Shown here piece after piece: positions 1 through 9,002 of a stretch of DNA of 35,262 nucleotides. Position 1 is the stretch's first letter. The number at the start of each line of letters is the position of its first letter. The DNA comes from Deltaproteobacteria bacterium. Lineage in GTDB: Bacteria; Myxococcota; JACPTQ01. The translations under genes were made by a program, and so were the position numbers. The stretch is taken from contig JACPTQ010000026.1 in assembly GCA_016192705.1 (NCBI GenBank), positions 1 to 35,262 of the forward strand, written 5' to 3'. The notes beneath the pieces are model-generated. The model was not told the DNA's origin, did no database searches, and saw nothing but the letters and a program-made list of their open reading frames with translations.

Positions 1-11
1 ACGGTGGATAC

Positions 12-490
12 GAGACTTGGGGGTCGATCGATCGTCGGCCGACACCCAGCGGGTGAACCCCTCGTACCGCCCCCAAGCCTAAAGAATACGTCCCCGGAAA
101 GCGGTCGGCAGGGATTTGGGTAGGGTCGGCAGGGGCGACGTGCAGGCACGCCTATTCTGCGAGCGGTCTGCAGGCAAGCCGGTGGCTTGCCTGTGCGAGC
201 AGAATGGCGAGGGCGACGGAACACCCGAGACCTTTGTGTGCTCGGAGTTGCAAATGCAGGTTGTGCTCGACCGAACTTGGTGTCGCGGCAGTGCCGCGCA
301 GCCCGCAGCCCCACCTTTGAGCAGGGTCTGCAGCGTGATATCGCGCGGGGTTACCGAGTTTTCGCATGCCTCTTACTCAGCGGCTCGATCGCGCGAGTGA
401 ATTCAGACCCGAGGACGTCGGCGCGCCGAAGCGGCACCCTGCCGAGCCTACGCACGGAAGAGTACTGGCTGCTTATCGGGGGATCGAGGT
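12..490 (+). repeat. Dispersed repeat copy A, interrupted by a hairpin element
   Basis: This stretch matches the reverse complement of 23236-23548 almost end to end. Both copies start with GAGACTTGGGGGTCGATCGA and end with a module running from TCAGACCC (403-410 here) to a GGGGATCGAGG-like end. Removing the insertion at about 154-318 leaves about 314 bp, the same as copy B. Both copies keep small internal hairpins, for example CACCC-AGY-GGGTG near 47-59, and an outer CTTGGGGG pairing with CCCCCAAG near 16-78. The reading frame is not kept between the copies: a frame open in B meets a stop here after about 23 codons. It is therefore probably not protein-coding. It could be a non-autonomous transposon or a structured intergenic repeat. 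Confidence 0.75.
154..318 (+). mobile_element. Hairpin element copy 1 (inserted in repeat A)
   Basis: The element opens with a 52-nt hairpin at 154-205. The outer arms are ATTCTGC and GCAGAAT. The inner helix is CAGGCAAGCC (171-180) with GGCTTGCCTG (184-193), closed by the triloop GGT. A conserved TCTGC (positions 14-18 of the hairpin) overlaps the bulge on the left side. The tail GGCGAGGGCGAC follows, and the element seems to end at CCCCACCTTT (309-318). Copy B of the surrounding repeat lacks this whole segment, which gives the boundaries. This copy has about 75 extra bases in its tail compared with the copy at 34603. Confidence 0.7.
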
Positions 491-493
491 GGC

Positions 494-522
494 TTGACGC
501 GCATCGCCTTCCCGCTTAGTAA
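494..522 (+). promoter_or_regulatory. Possible sigma70-type promoter for the MDR oxidoreductase
   Basis: TTGACG (494-499) and TAGTAA (517-522) are separated by 17 nt, about 60 nt upstream of the GTG start at 584. The -10 is a weak match. The site lies just beyond the end of repeat A. Confidence 0.3.
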
Positions 523-583
523 TTCGAGCGCGTTGGTCGCTTTTCTCGAGCAACGTGGCGCTTAACGCAAGGAGGTTGAAACG

Positions 584-1735
584 GTGAAAGCCGATGCGTG
601 GGTCCTCCACGCGGGGGAAGACCCGCGGAATCCGAAGCGCGCCGCTCTGGTGCGCGAAACAATAGAAATTCCGGCTCTGGGCGACGACGACGTTCTCGCC
701 GAGCCTTTGTACGGTTGCTTCGAGGGCAACATGGGCCATGCGCTCGAGCGTCGGCCGGTCGATATCTGTCGCCAGCGCGGCGAACCGAAAGTCGTCATCG
801 GCAACGCCGGCGTCGTTCGCGTTCTCGAGTGCGGCAAGGGCGTTACGACCGTTTCGCCGGGGCAGAAGGCGATCATCTTTTGCAACGGCGTCTGGGACGA
901 ATGGGGCTATCCGAAAAAAATCTTTGCGTTCGACGCGCCCGGAACGATGGGGTGCCTCGCAACGAAGATGAAGCTTGGCCAATACAATGTTATTCCGCTC
1001 GCCGATGACACGCGACACGCGCTGGCCGCTTGGGCCGCCTTCTCGCTCCGTTATATCACGGCCTGGTCGAACTGGGAGCTTGCGTTTGGTGTGTTTCGCC
1101 TGCAGGTCCCATGGGCCCGCATGCCGCAGCCAAACGTGTGGGGCTGGGGCGGTGGCGTTACGCTTGGGACGCTCGACCTTGCGCGCCGTCACGGTTGCCG
1201 AACGGTCATGTTGTCCGCGAAGGATCGGCGCCTCGAGACGATTGCGAAGCTCGGCATAACGCCGATCGATCGCCGCAAGTTCGGGACAATTTCATACGAC
1301 GAGGAGCGGTTCGGTGCGGACGAGGCGTATCGCGAAGGTTACAAGCGCGCGGAGGCCGCGTTCTTAGAGGAAGTCAAGCGCGTCACGAAGGGGCAGATGG
1401 TGCAGATTTTTGTCGACTATGTCGGCGCGCCGGTTTATCGCGCGACGCTCAAGGCGCTCGCACGCGAAGGCGTGATCACGACGGCCGGCTGGAAAGAGGG
1501 GATGAAGCTCTGGAACCTGCGGGCTTCCGAATGCATCGAGCGCCACCAGCACATCCACACGCATTACGCGCGGTATCCGCAGGGACTCATGGCGGTCGCA
1601 TATGCCGAGGCGAACGGCTGGATGCCGATCCCCGATGAGCGCATTTTCACCTTCGACGAAATCCCGGAGCTCGCGGAGAACTACCTGAGCGACCGCGTCG
1701 ATTGCTTTCCGTGCTTTTCCATTAATCCCGCGTAA
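584..1735 (+). CDS. Medium-chain dehydrogenase/reductase, probably zinc-independent
   Basis: The 383-residue product has the MDR layout: a GroES-like N-terminal half (about 30-150) and a Rossmann nucleotide-binding half. Residues 185-195 carry the glycine-rich turn (VWGWGGGVTLG), followed by the expected beta-alpha-beta stretch. The four-Cys structural zinc lobe of alcohol dehydrogenases is not visible. Overall it is more like quinone-oxidoreductase or crotonyl-CoA reductase relatives, which use NAD(P)H without zinc. The GTG start is set by a strong AAGGAGG at 569-575. The gene stands alone: an intergenic repeat lies upstream and a convergent lipoprotein gene starts its 3' end 9 bp downstream. 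The substrate cannot be inferred from the neighbours, so only the superfamily call is firm. Confidence 0.8.
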   Translation: MKADAWVLHAGEDPRNPKRAALVRETIEIPALGDDDVLAEPLYGCFEGNMGHALERRPVDICRQRGEPKVVIGNAGVVRVLECGKGVTTVSPGQKAIIFCNGVWDEWGYPKKIFAFDAPGTMGCLATKMKLGQYNVIPLADDTRHALAAWAAFSLRYITAWSNWELAFGVFRLQVPWARMPQPNVWGWGGGVTLGTLDLARRHGCRTVMLSAKDRRLETIAKLGITPIDRRKFGTISYDEERFGADEAYREGYKRAEAAFLEEVKRVTKGQMVQIFVDYVGAPVYRATLKALAREGVITTAGWKEGMKLWNLRASECIERHQHIHTHYARYPQGLMAVAYAEANGWMPIPDERIFTFDEIPELAENYLSDRVDCFPCFSINPA

Positions 1736-1744
1736 GTCCCTTTA

Positions 1745-4339
1745 TCACGGGCACTCGAGTGACGAAGCGGGCGCGAGGCGCCAAACGGCGGTGCAGTTGC
1801 GGTCGTTGCCGCCGCCGTAAAGGATAAGTGTGTCGGTCGGTGCGTCGTAGTTCGCCGTTGGGAGCTCGGCGCCGCAGAGCGCGACGTTTGCCGGCGTCAC
1901 GACTTTGTACGACCACTTGACCGGTGACATCGCGAACATGTCGTAGCACAGGAGGAGAAGTTCGCCCTGGCGGCCGGCGCCCGCGTAGACGGCGACGCGG
2001 CCGGGACCGATCGAAGCGGCGGCATGCCACGAAAGGCCCGGGAGCGGAGTCGACATCGGTTCGTTTGTCCATGAGCTTGTGCTCGACGCGGACGACGTCC
2101 AAAGGTCGGTGAGATCGGCATTGGGGCCTTGCCCGCCGATAACAAGCACGCGTCCCGACTGCGCGTCGTAGACAGAGGCGTGGAGATTGCGCGCGCTTGG
2201 GACGGTGCCGGTGTGGCGCACCCACGTTGTGGCGCCGCCGTCGAGAATCAGGTCCGCACCGCCATCGATGAGGCGGCCCTCGATGTCGACGCCGCCAACG
2301 GTTCGAAGGAGCGGGTACGCGGCGACGTCGGATTGAAGCGCAATGAGCGATGCGGGGCCATGGCCGGCGCGCGCGGTCGGGGCGTTTGCCGCCGAGAGTT
2401 GTGACCACGCGGCTGCGCCCGCGAGGCGAAGTCGCCACAAATCGCCTTGACGCTCGGACGCCGCATTTTCGCCACCGTGAAGGAAGATATCGCCCGCGCG
2501 GTCTGACACGAAGGCCATGAAAGCGCGCTGCCCGGGTCCGGTGCCGCTCGGTCCCAAACGCGACCAATGCACGCCATCAAAGAGCCACACCGTATTGTCG
2601 GCGAGACCGGTCATCTCGGTGCCGCCATAAACGACAAGGCCCGCGATGCCACCGGCATCAATGAGTGCGGCGCCGTGCGCGTTGCGTGCGCTCGGGCGTG
2701 GATCGGTTTCCTCGAAGGCGAGCGAACCCGCGTCGAGTGGGAGTGAATAGAGGGTCGGCGCGCCGGAGGTGATTTGCGACGTGTTGGGGCTCGGGACGGC
2801 GACGACGATGAACGCGTCTGTGACGGCGTCGTAGTGAGCGCTTGCGGGTCCGGCCGTTGGCAACGTCCCGCCTGGCGAAAGTTGCGCCCACGTATCTTTG
2901 CCGCCATCGGCGGATGCCGTGAGCGACCAAAGCTCCGATTTGTACTGCGTGCATGCGGTGTCGGCGCAGCCGCCCCAAATAAGGACTCGGCGACGCGGTG
3001 GGTCGTAGGCGGCGGCGGCACGGTAGACGGCAGGTGGCGATGCGCCTTCGGTTGTGATGGCGTGCCATTTCACGGTGTCCGAAAGTTGGAGGCGATGCGC
3101 GTCGGTTTGCTGCGTCCGCGTTCCGCACGACCCGCTGCACGATACGCCACCGATGACGACGAGGCTGTCGCGCGCCGTATCAAGCACGGAGACGTGCCCA
3201 CCGCGCGCCGACGGGCCGCCATCGATCGCGAGCGCTTGCCACGCTTCGGCGCCCTTCGGTTTCGTTTTGAACGCGGCGAGGTTTTTCGTTGCGCCACCGT
3301 CCCCGATGCCGCCGAAAACGAGAATGCGTCCGCGCGTGGGGTCGGGAGTTATCGTGGAATCCGTGAGCGTTGCGGGCGCGGTGCCGGTCGGGGTGAGCGT
3401 TGCCCACGCTTCGCATCCGCGGTCGAGGGGCAACGACGAGAGCGTTCCGCCGAACGAGACGAGGCGTTGGCCGTCGGTGTCGATCGCGAGCTCTGGAAAG
3501 TCGGTCCACGAAACCTTCGGCGAAAGTTGCCGCCAGCGGAGCGATTCATTGGGGCGTGCCGTTCCGACGCCGGTTACTGTTCGGGCGCGCTCTAGATCGA
3601 ACTCCCACGTGTTGCTGCCGATGAGAACGATGCGGTGCGCCGCCATGTCGAGCACCGTGCGGGGTGGCGGTTCGTTCGCGCCTTGGGTTGTTGCGCGGGG
3701 CGGGCGATCGGCCCACCACGTCGCTTCCGGCGGCGCCACGATGCGCGCGCACGACGTCTGCGTCACGCTCGCGTCGCCACCCGAAACGGTTATTTGCGCG
3801 CGAACTTCCGAGCCGGCGGTCTGGCCGGCGTCGCCGAGATCGAGCGTGAGCGACGCGCCTTCGCGAATGAGGCCACCGTCAAATCCGAGCCACCGCACGG
3901 AAACCGTGAGCGACGCGCCGGTTGGATTCGAGAGCGCGACCGGCCATGCCTCCATCGTGTGACTTGGGGTTGGCTTGTAAGGCGTCAGCCGTACTCCCGA
4001 GAACCACAATCCTGTTGGGCTCACGCCGCTTGATCCCGCGTCCGAGCTTGCATCCCCACCTGTGGCCGCGTCCGCTGGCGTCCCTGCGTCAGGATTTTGG
4101 CCCGCGTCGCCCCCATCGACGCCGAGGTTCGACGGATCGCGGCAAGTGTTGTCGGCGGCGCACGTGAGTCCTGCCGGGCACGAGCCCCCCGCGCCACAGA
4201 GGAGAAGCGTTCCCGCGGGAGGCGTCGTATCGACGACGCAGGCGCTCGCAACGACTGCGGCGAATGGCCACGTGATCCACGCAGGGGACGCTTGCGCCGT
4301 CGGTGGGGACAAAAAACCATGGCGAGGTGCGCGAGGCAT
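1745..4339 (-). CDS. Kelch-like beta-propeller lipoprotein
   Basis: The 864-residue product begins with a hydrophobic segment ending in VASAC, a weak lipobox with Cys34 as the lipidation site. A short Cys-rich motif (about 48-67) and an Asp/Ala/Gly-rich linker (about 72-107) follow. From about residue 230 the protein is made of repeats in which a hydrophobic strand ends in GG (FGG, IGG, WGG, YGG), alternating with W-x-x-L strands. That is the signature of kelch or galactose-oxidase propellers. Such proteins in myxobacteria are outer-surface lipoproteins, mostly of unknown ligand. No catalytic residues were recognised. A TATAAT hexamer lies 8 nt upstream of the ATG, and no Shine-Dalgarno is seen. 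The 3' end converges on the oxidoreductase gene. Confidence 0.8.
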   Translation of the reverse strand: MPRAPRHGFLSPPTAQASPAWITWPFAAVVASACVVDTTPPAGTLLLCGAGGSCPAGLTCAADNTCRDPSNLGVDGGDAGQNPDAGTPADAATGGDASSDAGSSGVSPTGLWFSGVRLTPYKPTPSHTMEAWPVALSNPTGASLTVSVRWLGFDGGLIREGASLTLDLGDAGQTAGSEVRAQITVSGGDASVTQTSCARIVAPPEATWWADRPPRATTQGANEPPPRTVLDMAAHRIVLIGSNTWEFDLERARTVTGVGTARPNESLRWRQLSPKVSWTDFPELAIDTDGQRLVSFGGTLSSLPLDRGCEAWATLTPTGTAPATLTDSTITPDPTRGRILVFGGIGDGGATKNLAAFKTKPKGAEAWQALAIDGGPSARGGHVSVLDTARDSLVVIGGVSCSGSCGTRTQQTDAHRLQLSDTVKWHAITTEGASPPAVYRAAAAYDPPRRRVLIWGGCADTACTQYKSELWSLTASADGGKDTWAQLSPGGTLPTAGPASAHYDAVTDAFIVVAVPSPNTSQITSGAPTLYSLPLDAGSLAFEETDPRPSARNAHGAALIDAGGIAGLVVYGGTEMTGLADNTVWLFDGVHWSRLGPSGTGPGQRAFMAFVSDRAGDIFLHGGENAASERQGDLWRLRLAGAAAWSQLSAANAPTARAGHGPASLIALQSDVAAYPLLRTVGGVDIEGRLIDGGADLILDGGATTWVRHTGTVPSARNLHASVYDAQSGRVLVIGGQGPNADLTDLWTSSASSTSSWTNEPMSTPLPGLSWHAAASIGPGRVAVYAGAGRQGELLLLCYDMFAMSPVKWSYKVVTPANVALCGAELPTANYDAPTDTLILYGGGNDRNCTAVWRLAPASSLECP

Positions 4340-4347
4340 AGCCGCCT

Positions 4348-4353
4348 ATTATA
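4348..4353 (-). promoter_or_regulatory. -10 hexamer of the kelch lipoprotein gene
   Basis: On the minus strand the sequence reads TATAAT, 8 nt before the ATG. A start site at the usual distance would fall within 1-2 nt of the ATG, giving a leaderless or nearly leaderless mRNA. No good -35 was found. It lies back to back with the kinase promoter, so the two may compete for RNA polymerase. Confidence 0.4.
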
Positions 4354-4365
4354 GACGATCGCGGT

Positions 4366-4394
4366 TTGACCGTGTGAAAAAACAAGCGTAATAT
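4366..4394 (+). promoter_or_regulatory. Sigma70-type promoter of the kinase operon
   Basis: TTGACC (4366-4371), 17 nt, TAATAT (4389-4394), in an AT-rich patch unusual for this window. The predicted start near 4401 leaves a leader of about 16 nt before the ATG at 4417, with no clear Shine-Dalgarno. Confidence 0.6.
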
Positions 4395-4416
4395 TCATTG
4401 TTTTATTGGTTTTCAG

Positions 4417-6084
4417 ATGAACACCTGCGGAACAAAACATCGCCCGGACGAAAAGTGCCCAGATTGTGGCGTGATAGCGCACGACGGTTTAAACGGACCG
4501 GAGGGCGAACCCGACCATCTCTCGGCGCCGACGCTCGATTTGGTGCCGGGCGACGGGCCGCTCCTCGATGGGCGGTATCGCGTTGGGCGGATCCTCGCGC
4601 GCGGGGGGATGGGCGAAGTGTTCGAGGGTGTCGACGTCACGCTGCGGCGGCCTGTTGCCGTGAAGTTTTTGGGCGAGCGATTCGTCAGCGACGCGGCCGT
4701 CGTTGAGCGGTTCGGGCGCGAGGCGGAGGCGCTTGCGGCGCTCGAGCACGCGGCGGTCGTGCCGGTTTACGCGGTGGGCACCGCGGCCGATGGACGTCCG
4801 TTCTTTGTGATGAAACGAATTTTCGGGCGCACGATCGACCAACTTATTCGTGCGGCGGGCCCGCTTGATGTCGCGACGACCGTTCACATCGCGGCGCAAG
4901 TCCTCGCGGGGCTGGAGCGAATTCATGGTGCGGGGTTCGTTCACCGAGACGTGAAACCCGCGAACATTATGGTCGATGAAGCGGGGCGGTGCACGCTCCT
5001 CGACTTTGGGATTTTGCGCGCCGAGGAGAGCAACCTGACGGCGACAGGTTTCATCGTCGGTACGCCAGAGTACATGGCACCGGAGCAGGGACGCGATGCG
5101 CGCCTCGCAAGCGCTGCGAGCGATTTGTATTCGATGGGGGCGACGGTTTACGCGATGTTGACGGGGGCACCGCCGTTTCGGGGGTCGTCGAGTTACGAGA
5201 TCGTAAATAAGCACCATACCGAAGTGGTGGTGGCGCCGTCGACGCGCGTGCGGGGTTTGTCGCGCGCGGTCGATCGCGTGGTTGGGCGAGCCCTCGCGAA
5301 GGAAGCGGGTGAGCGTTTTGCGAGCGCGGTTGAGATGCGACGTGCGTTGGAGGCGTTGTCGGAGCCGCGTTGGAGCGGGATGCCGCCGATGCGCGATGGG
5401 CACGCTGCGGCGACGGGCGATACGGCGCTCGGCGGAGAGATTTTTCGCGGAGCGGCGACGACGATTCGAACGCGCCGTGTGCGGTGGATCGGCGCGGCGG
5501 CGTTGGCGGTGGCTGCGGGGCTTGTCGCCGTAATGGTTGGGGTCGATTTTGGAGGCGCGCGGCGATCGGGCGATTCGACGCGGGTTGCCGAAGGGGCACC
5601 ACCACGCGTTTTGGCGCCAGCCGTCGAGTCCGTGCGCCCCGTTGAGGCACTTGCGCCTCCCGTTGTTGTCGAGACGACACCGCGGCCGAGCGCAGTGGTT
5701 TTACCCGACCACAGCGTTCGACGCACGGTCGCTGAGGTGCGACGCGCGATGGCGACGCGTCGACGCGAATCGCATGCGCCATCGGAGCGGGCGGCGGCTC
5801 ATGCGCCGGTGGCCCGGCGTGCGGACACTCCCGTGCCGAGTGTGCGTGCTTCAACGGCGATTGTTCGCGTCGTGGTTCTCGATCGCGGCGAGTCGACGTA
5901 CGCAGAAGTGCTCGTTGATGGCGCACCGATCGGAACGGCTCCGGTCGCGCGCCACGCGGTAACGCAGGGTACGCACGAGTTTGTTGCGAAGCGAGCTGGT
6001 TATCGCGCCGCCAGAAAGGTTGTGGACGTTGTCGCAGGTGGGGTGAGAAAAGTGACGCTGACGCTCGAGCGTCTTGACCCGTGA
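4417..6084 (+). CDS. Membrane serine/threonine protein kinase with C-terminal PEGA domain
   Basis: The 555-residue product is a Hanks-type kinase. The glycine loop is at 59-69 (ILARGGMGEVF), the ATP lysine is K83, the catalytic loop is H176-R-D178 with K180 and N183, and the metal site is D196-F-G198. A GTPEYMAPEQ activation/P+1 segment lies at 215-224. A membrane span follows at about 356-376, then a Pro/Ala/Arg-rich stretch and a PEGA domain at about 482-552, expected outside the membrane. The N-terminus carries Cys4, Cys14 and Cys17, a possible small zinc-binding knuckle. The stop overlaps the GTG of the next gene (GTGA), so the two are probably translationally coupled. Together with the PEGA and FHA-sigma54 genes it forms a signalling operon. 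The kinase assignment is firm; its targets are inferred from context. Confidence 0.95.
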   Translation: MNTCGTKHRPDEKCPDCGVIAHDGLNGPEGEPDHLSAPTLDLVPGDGPLLDGRYRVGRILARGGMGEVFEGVDVTLRRPVAVKFLGERFVSDAAVVERFGREAEALAALEHAAVVPVYAVGTAADGRPFFVMKRIFGRTIDQLIRAAGPLDVATTVHIAAQVLAGLERIHGAGFVHRDVKPANIMVDEAGRCTLLDFGILRAEESNLTATGFIVGTPEYMAPEQGRDARLASAASDLYSMGATVYAMLTGAPPFRGSSSYEIVNKHHTEVVVAPSTRVRGLSRAVDRVVGRALAKEAGERFASAVEMRRALEALSEPRWSGMPPMRDGHAAATGDTALGGEIFRGAATTIRTRRVRWIGAAALAVAAGLVAVMVGVDFGGARRSGDSTRVAEGAPPRVLAPAVESVRPVEALAPPVVVETTPRPSAVVLPDHSVRRTVAEVRRAMATRRRESHAPSERAAAHAPVARRADTPVPSVRASTAIVRVVVLDRGESTYAEVLVDGAPIGTAPVARHAVTQGTHEFVAKRAGYRAARKVVDVVAGGVRKVTLTLERLDP

Positions 6085-7190
6085 GAAGATCCTTTGGGCA
6101 GACGGCGTTTGTGGTTTGCGTCACGTTGGCGGTTCCAGCCGCTTCGCGTGCCGATGATCTCACGACGGGCGTTCGCCTTTTTCACGAGGGCGAGTTCGAG
6201 CTGAGTCTCGCGGCACTCGCGCGGGCGACGGCGCGACTTTCGCGCGGTACCGAGCGGGCACGCGCGCACCTTTTTGTCGGTCTCGGGCGCGCTGTTCTTG
6301 GCGAGTGGCCGGCCGCGCGCGACGCGTTCAAACGGGCGCTTGCCGACGATCCGGAGATTTCACCCGATGCCTCGCGCGTTCGTCCAGCGATTCTCGACGC
6401 CTTTGATGCGGTTCGACGGACATTGCGTGGCATTTTGGAGGTCCGCGTGACAGAGCGCGCCACCGTCTGGATCGACGGCGCAGCGGTTGGCAGAGCGCCC
6501 GTCAAGGTGGAGCGGCCGATCGGTCGACACCGTGTGGAAGCGCGAAGGCTCGATGGATTTGCCGAACTCCGCCTCGATGGCGTCTTGGTGCGCGTCGGCG
6601 AGACGACGCTTGTCGAAGGGCGACTGACGCCGAAGATGGGGAAGGTCGCGCTCGAGTCGGATCCGCGCGGTGCGGCGGTGTTCGAGGGGAAGCGGCGCGT
6701 CGCGACAACGCCAGTTTCGGGGCTCACGATGCCGGCCGGCTCGCGGCGCCTGCGGTTCGAGTTGTTGGGGTTTCGACCCGCTGAGCATGAGCTTTTCGTG
6801 AATCCCGATGCGCCGAGCCGTCTTCGCGTTTCGCTTACACCGCTTGATGACCGTCCGTTTTTGAAGCGCCGGCGGTCGTGGGCCTATTTGACGGCCGGGG
6901 CGTCGGCTGCGCTTCTTACGACGGGCGTGGTTTTTAGCCTTCTCGCACGGTCGGCCGAATCGGAAATCGACTCGCGCGCGCGCGAAGGGACGCTCGACAA
7001 CGACCGACAACAGACGCTCGCGGATTCGGCGAACGGGCGGGCGCTCGCGGCGAACGTGTTTTACGGCGTGGGAGCGGCGGCGGCTGTGACGTCGATCGTT
7101 CTGTTTTTGCTTCGCGATGGGGCCACGGCGTCGGTGTCCGCAAATGTGGCGATTGCGCGCGGAGGTGTTATCGTATGGGGCAAGTTTTGA
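6081..7190 (+). CDS. Exported protein with two PEGA domains and TPR-like N-terminus
   Basis: The 369-residue product starts with a signal peptide (about 1-24, ending ASRA). A helical segment at about 27-110 resembles TPR units (GVRLFHEGEFELSLAAL, and a second one at a repeat distance). Two PEGA-type beta domains follow at about 114-182 and 187-252. Two hydrophobic helices (about 268-288 and 325-347) may anchor it. PEGA domains are surface beta modules common in myxobacterial envelope and kinase proteins. The kinase just upstream ends in the same domain, so the two may interact outside the membrane, which is inference. The GTG start overlaps the kinase stop codon. No enzymatic motif is visible. 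Confidence 0.8.
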   Translation: MRRSFGQTAFVVCVTLAVPAASRADDLTTGVRLFHEGEFELSLAALARATARLSRGTERARAHLFVGLGRAVLGEWPAARDAFKRALADDPEISPDASRVRPAILDAFDAVRRTLRGILEVRVTERATVWIDGAAVGRAPVKVERPIGRHRVEARRLDGFAELRLDGVLVRVGETTLVEGRLTPKMGKVALESDPRGAAVFEGKRRVATTPVSGLTMPAGSRRLRFELLGFRPAEHELFVNPDAPSRLRVSLTPLDDRPFLKRRRSWAYLTAGASAALLTTGVVFSLLARSAESEIDSRAREGTLDNDRQQTLADSANGRALAANVFYGVGAAAAVTSIVLFLLRDGATASVSANVAIARGGVIVWGKF

Positions 7191-7208
7191 CGGAGCGGAT
7201 CCAAACAC

Positions 7209-8999
7209 GTGGGCGCCGATTTCAAAGTTGAGCTGATCGATTCTGACGGGCGAGTCTGTGGAGCGTCGGCTTTAGAGACCGACGAACTCTTGCTCGGTCG
7301 CGACCTCTTGGTGCAACTCGGGCGCGAGAGCGACCCGAGTGTTTCGCGGCGGCACGCACGGCTGTTGCGGCGCGGTGCGGCGCTGTTCGTGGAAGATCTG
7401 GGGAGCCGCAACGGCACGCTCGTTAACGGTGTGCGCGCCGAAGGGGAAGTTGTGGTAAAGGCGGGTGACGTCATCGAGGTTGGTCGCCAGCGCTTTCGAC
7501 TGCGGTCGGCGGGCGCGACGAGCGTCGCGTTTGATTCGCAACCGGCGCCGGCCTTGTTTGAAGGGGCGACCCTTGCGGCCACGCGGTCGGGCGCGCCGGA
7601 ACGCCTGCGTCTCATCTACGACCTCACGCGCCTTGCGGGACGCGCATTGGCCCCACGCGATATCAGCGCGCGCCTCGTGGCTGTCGTCGAGCGGTCGGTT
7701 CGACCCAAAGGCGCGGCGGTCTATTTCGCGGGGAGCGAGGCGCCGATTGTTGGGGCGGCCGATGCGTCGCCGTTTTCTATGGAGCTTCTGTCGACGCGGG
7801 TTATTGGCGAGGGTCATGTTTTACGCATGCCGGGAGGCGCCGAGCCCGCGACGGCGCTTGCACTTCCACTCGCGCCAGAATCGGACTCCATAGGTGCTCT
7901 TGTTCTGTCGGCGATCGAGGAGCGACCGTTTTCGGACGACGACATTTCCTTTGTTGTCGCGGCGGCGGCGCTCGCGGGCGAGGCGCTTCGGCGCGCGCGG
8001 CTGTTGCGGACGATGTCGCTCGAAGCCACAACCGAGCCGGCCGATGACGAAATCGTGGGGCGGAGCTCCTTACTCGTCAAGGCGAAGCGCACCGTGGATC
8101 TCATCGCGCCGCACGACGACCTTTCTGTGTTGCTCATTGGCGAAACGGGCACGGGCAAAGAGCTGTTCGCGCGGCGCGTCCATCGCGCTTCCGGACGGAG
8201 CGGTCCTTTTGTTGCGGTGAACGTCGCGGCACTTCCCGCGGATCTTTTGGAGAGCGAACTTTTTGGGAATACAAAGGGCGCGTTTACGGGGGCGCTCACG
8301 GCGCGCACGGGTTATGTCGAATACGCCGCGGGCGGGACGCTTTTTCTTGACGAGATAGGCGAGATGCCCGTTGCGCTGCAAGCGAAGCTCCTCCGCGTAT
8401 TGCAGGAGAAAAAGATGAACCGCGTTGGCGATCCGCGCTCGATCGACGTCGATGTTCGAATCGTCGCCGCGACCAACGCGAACATTAGCGAAAAGATCGC
8501 CGCGAGCCAGTTTCGCGAAGACCTGTACTTCCGTTTAGCGGGAAAAGAGATTTCGATTCCGCCGCTTCGCGATCGGGAGGGCGACGTCTTGATTCTGGTC
8601 GAGGCGCTCATTCGTCGCAACGCGGGGCGAACGAAGCCGGTTGTTCGTGCGGTGAGCTCGGTTGCCATGGGTCACCTCTCGGCCTACGCCTGGCCTGGCA
8701 ATGTCCGCGAACTTGAAGGGGCGCTTCGGCTTGCGGTCATTCATGCTGCGGCGGATGGGCAGTCGACCATCGGCCCCGAACACCTCGACCCCCGAATCCT
8801 CTCAGGTGCGACGGGCACGGCCGGTCGCCCCCTCACGCTCGCCGAGGAGCTTGAAGAGGCCGAGCGGCGCATCGTACTCAAGGCGCTTCGCCTGTCAAAG
8901 GGCAACAAGCGCGAGGCGGCCCGGCAGCTTGGTTGGAGCATCAACACGCTCCGCGACCGCCTCGAACGGTTCTCTATCGGCGAATCCGATTACGGCTAA
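7209..8999 (+). CDS. FHA-GAF sigma54-dependent transcriptional activator
   Basis: The 596-residue product has an FHA domain at about 25-100 (GR at 30-31, SRRH at 46-49, SRNGT at 66-70, the phosphothreonine-binding signature). A GAF-like domain follows at about 130-270. The AAA+ domain has Walker A GETGTGKE (311-318), the sigma54-contacting GAFTGA (357-362) and Walker [10 protein letters not shown] (378-386). A Fis-type helix-turn-helix sits near the C-terminus ([13 protein letters not shown]). It should hydrolyse ATP to open sigma54 promoters in response to a phosphothreonine signal. It starts 18 bp after the PEGA gene, in the same operon as the kinase, which is the likely source of that phosphate. 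The GTG start has only a distant GGAG. Target promoters are unknown. Confidence 0.93.
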   Translation: MGADFKVELIDSDGRVCGASALETDELLLGRDLLVQLGRESDPSVSRRHARLLRRGAALFVEDLGSRNGTLVNGVRAEGEVVVKAGDVIEVGRQRFRLRSAGATSVAFDSQPAPALFEGATLAATRSGAPERLRLIYDLTRLAGRALAPRDISARLVAVVERSVRPKGAAVYFAGSEAPIVGAADASPFSMELLSTRVIGEGHVLRMPGGAEPATALALPLAPESDSIGALVLSAIEERPFSDDDISFVVAAAALAGEALRRARLLRTMSLEATTEPADDEIVGRSSLLVKAKRTVDLIAPHDDLSVLLIGETGTGKELFARRVHRASGRSGPFVAVNVAALPADLLESELFGNTKGAFTGALTARTGYVEYAAGGTLFLDEIGEMPVALQAKLLRVLQEKKMNRVGDPRSIDVDVRIVAATNANISEKIAASQFREDLYFRLAGKEISIPPLRDREGDVLILVEALIRRNAGRTKPVVRAVSSVAMGHLSAYAWPGNVRELEGALRLAVIHAAADGQSTIGPEHLDPRILSGATGTAGRPLTLAEELEEAERRIVLKALRLSKGNKREAARQLGWSINTLRDRLERFSIGESDYG

Positions 9000-9002
9000 A
9001 GG

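Noticed and set aside
154-205. Integron attC site as an explanation for the hairpins
   Set aside because: The RYYYAAC and GTTRRRY boxes are absent in most copies, and no cassette structure or integrase is seen.
473-1192. Long open frame opposite the MDR oxidoreductase gene
   Set aside because: Antisense shadow of a GC-rich gene: no ribosome site, very basic composition and no recognisable domain.
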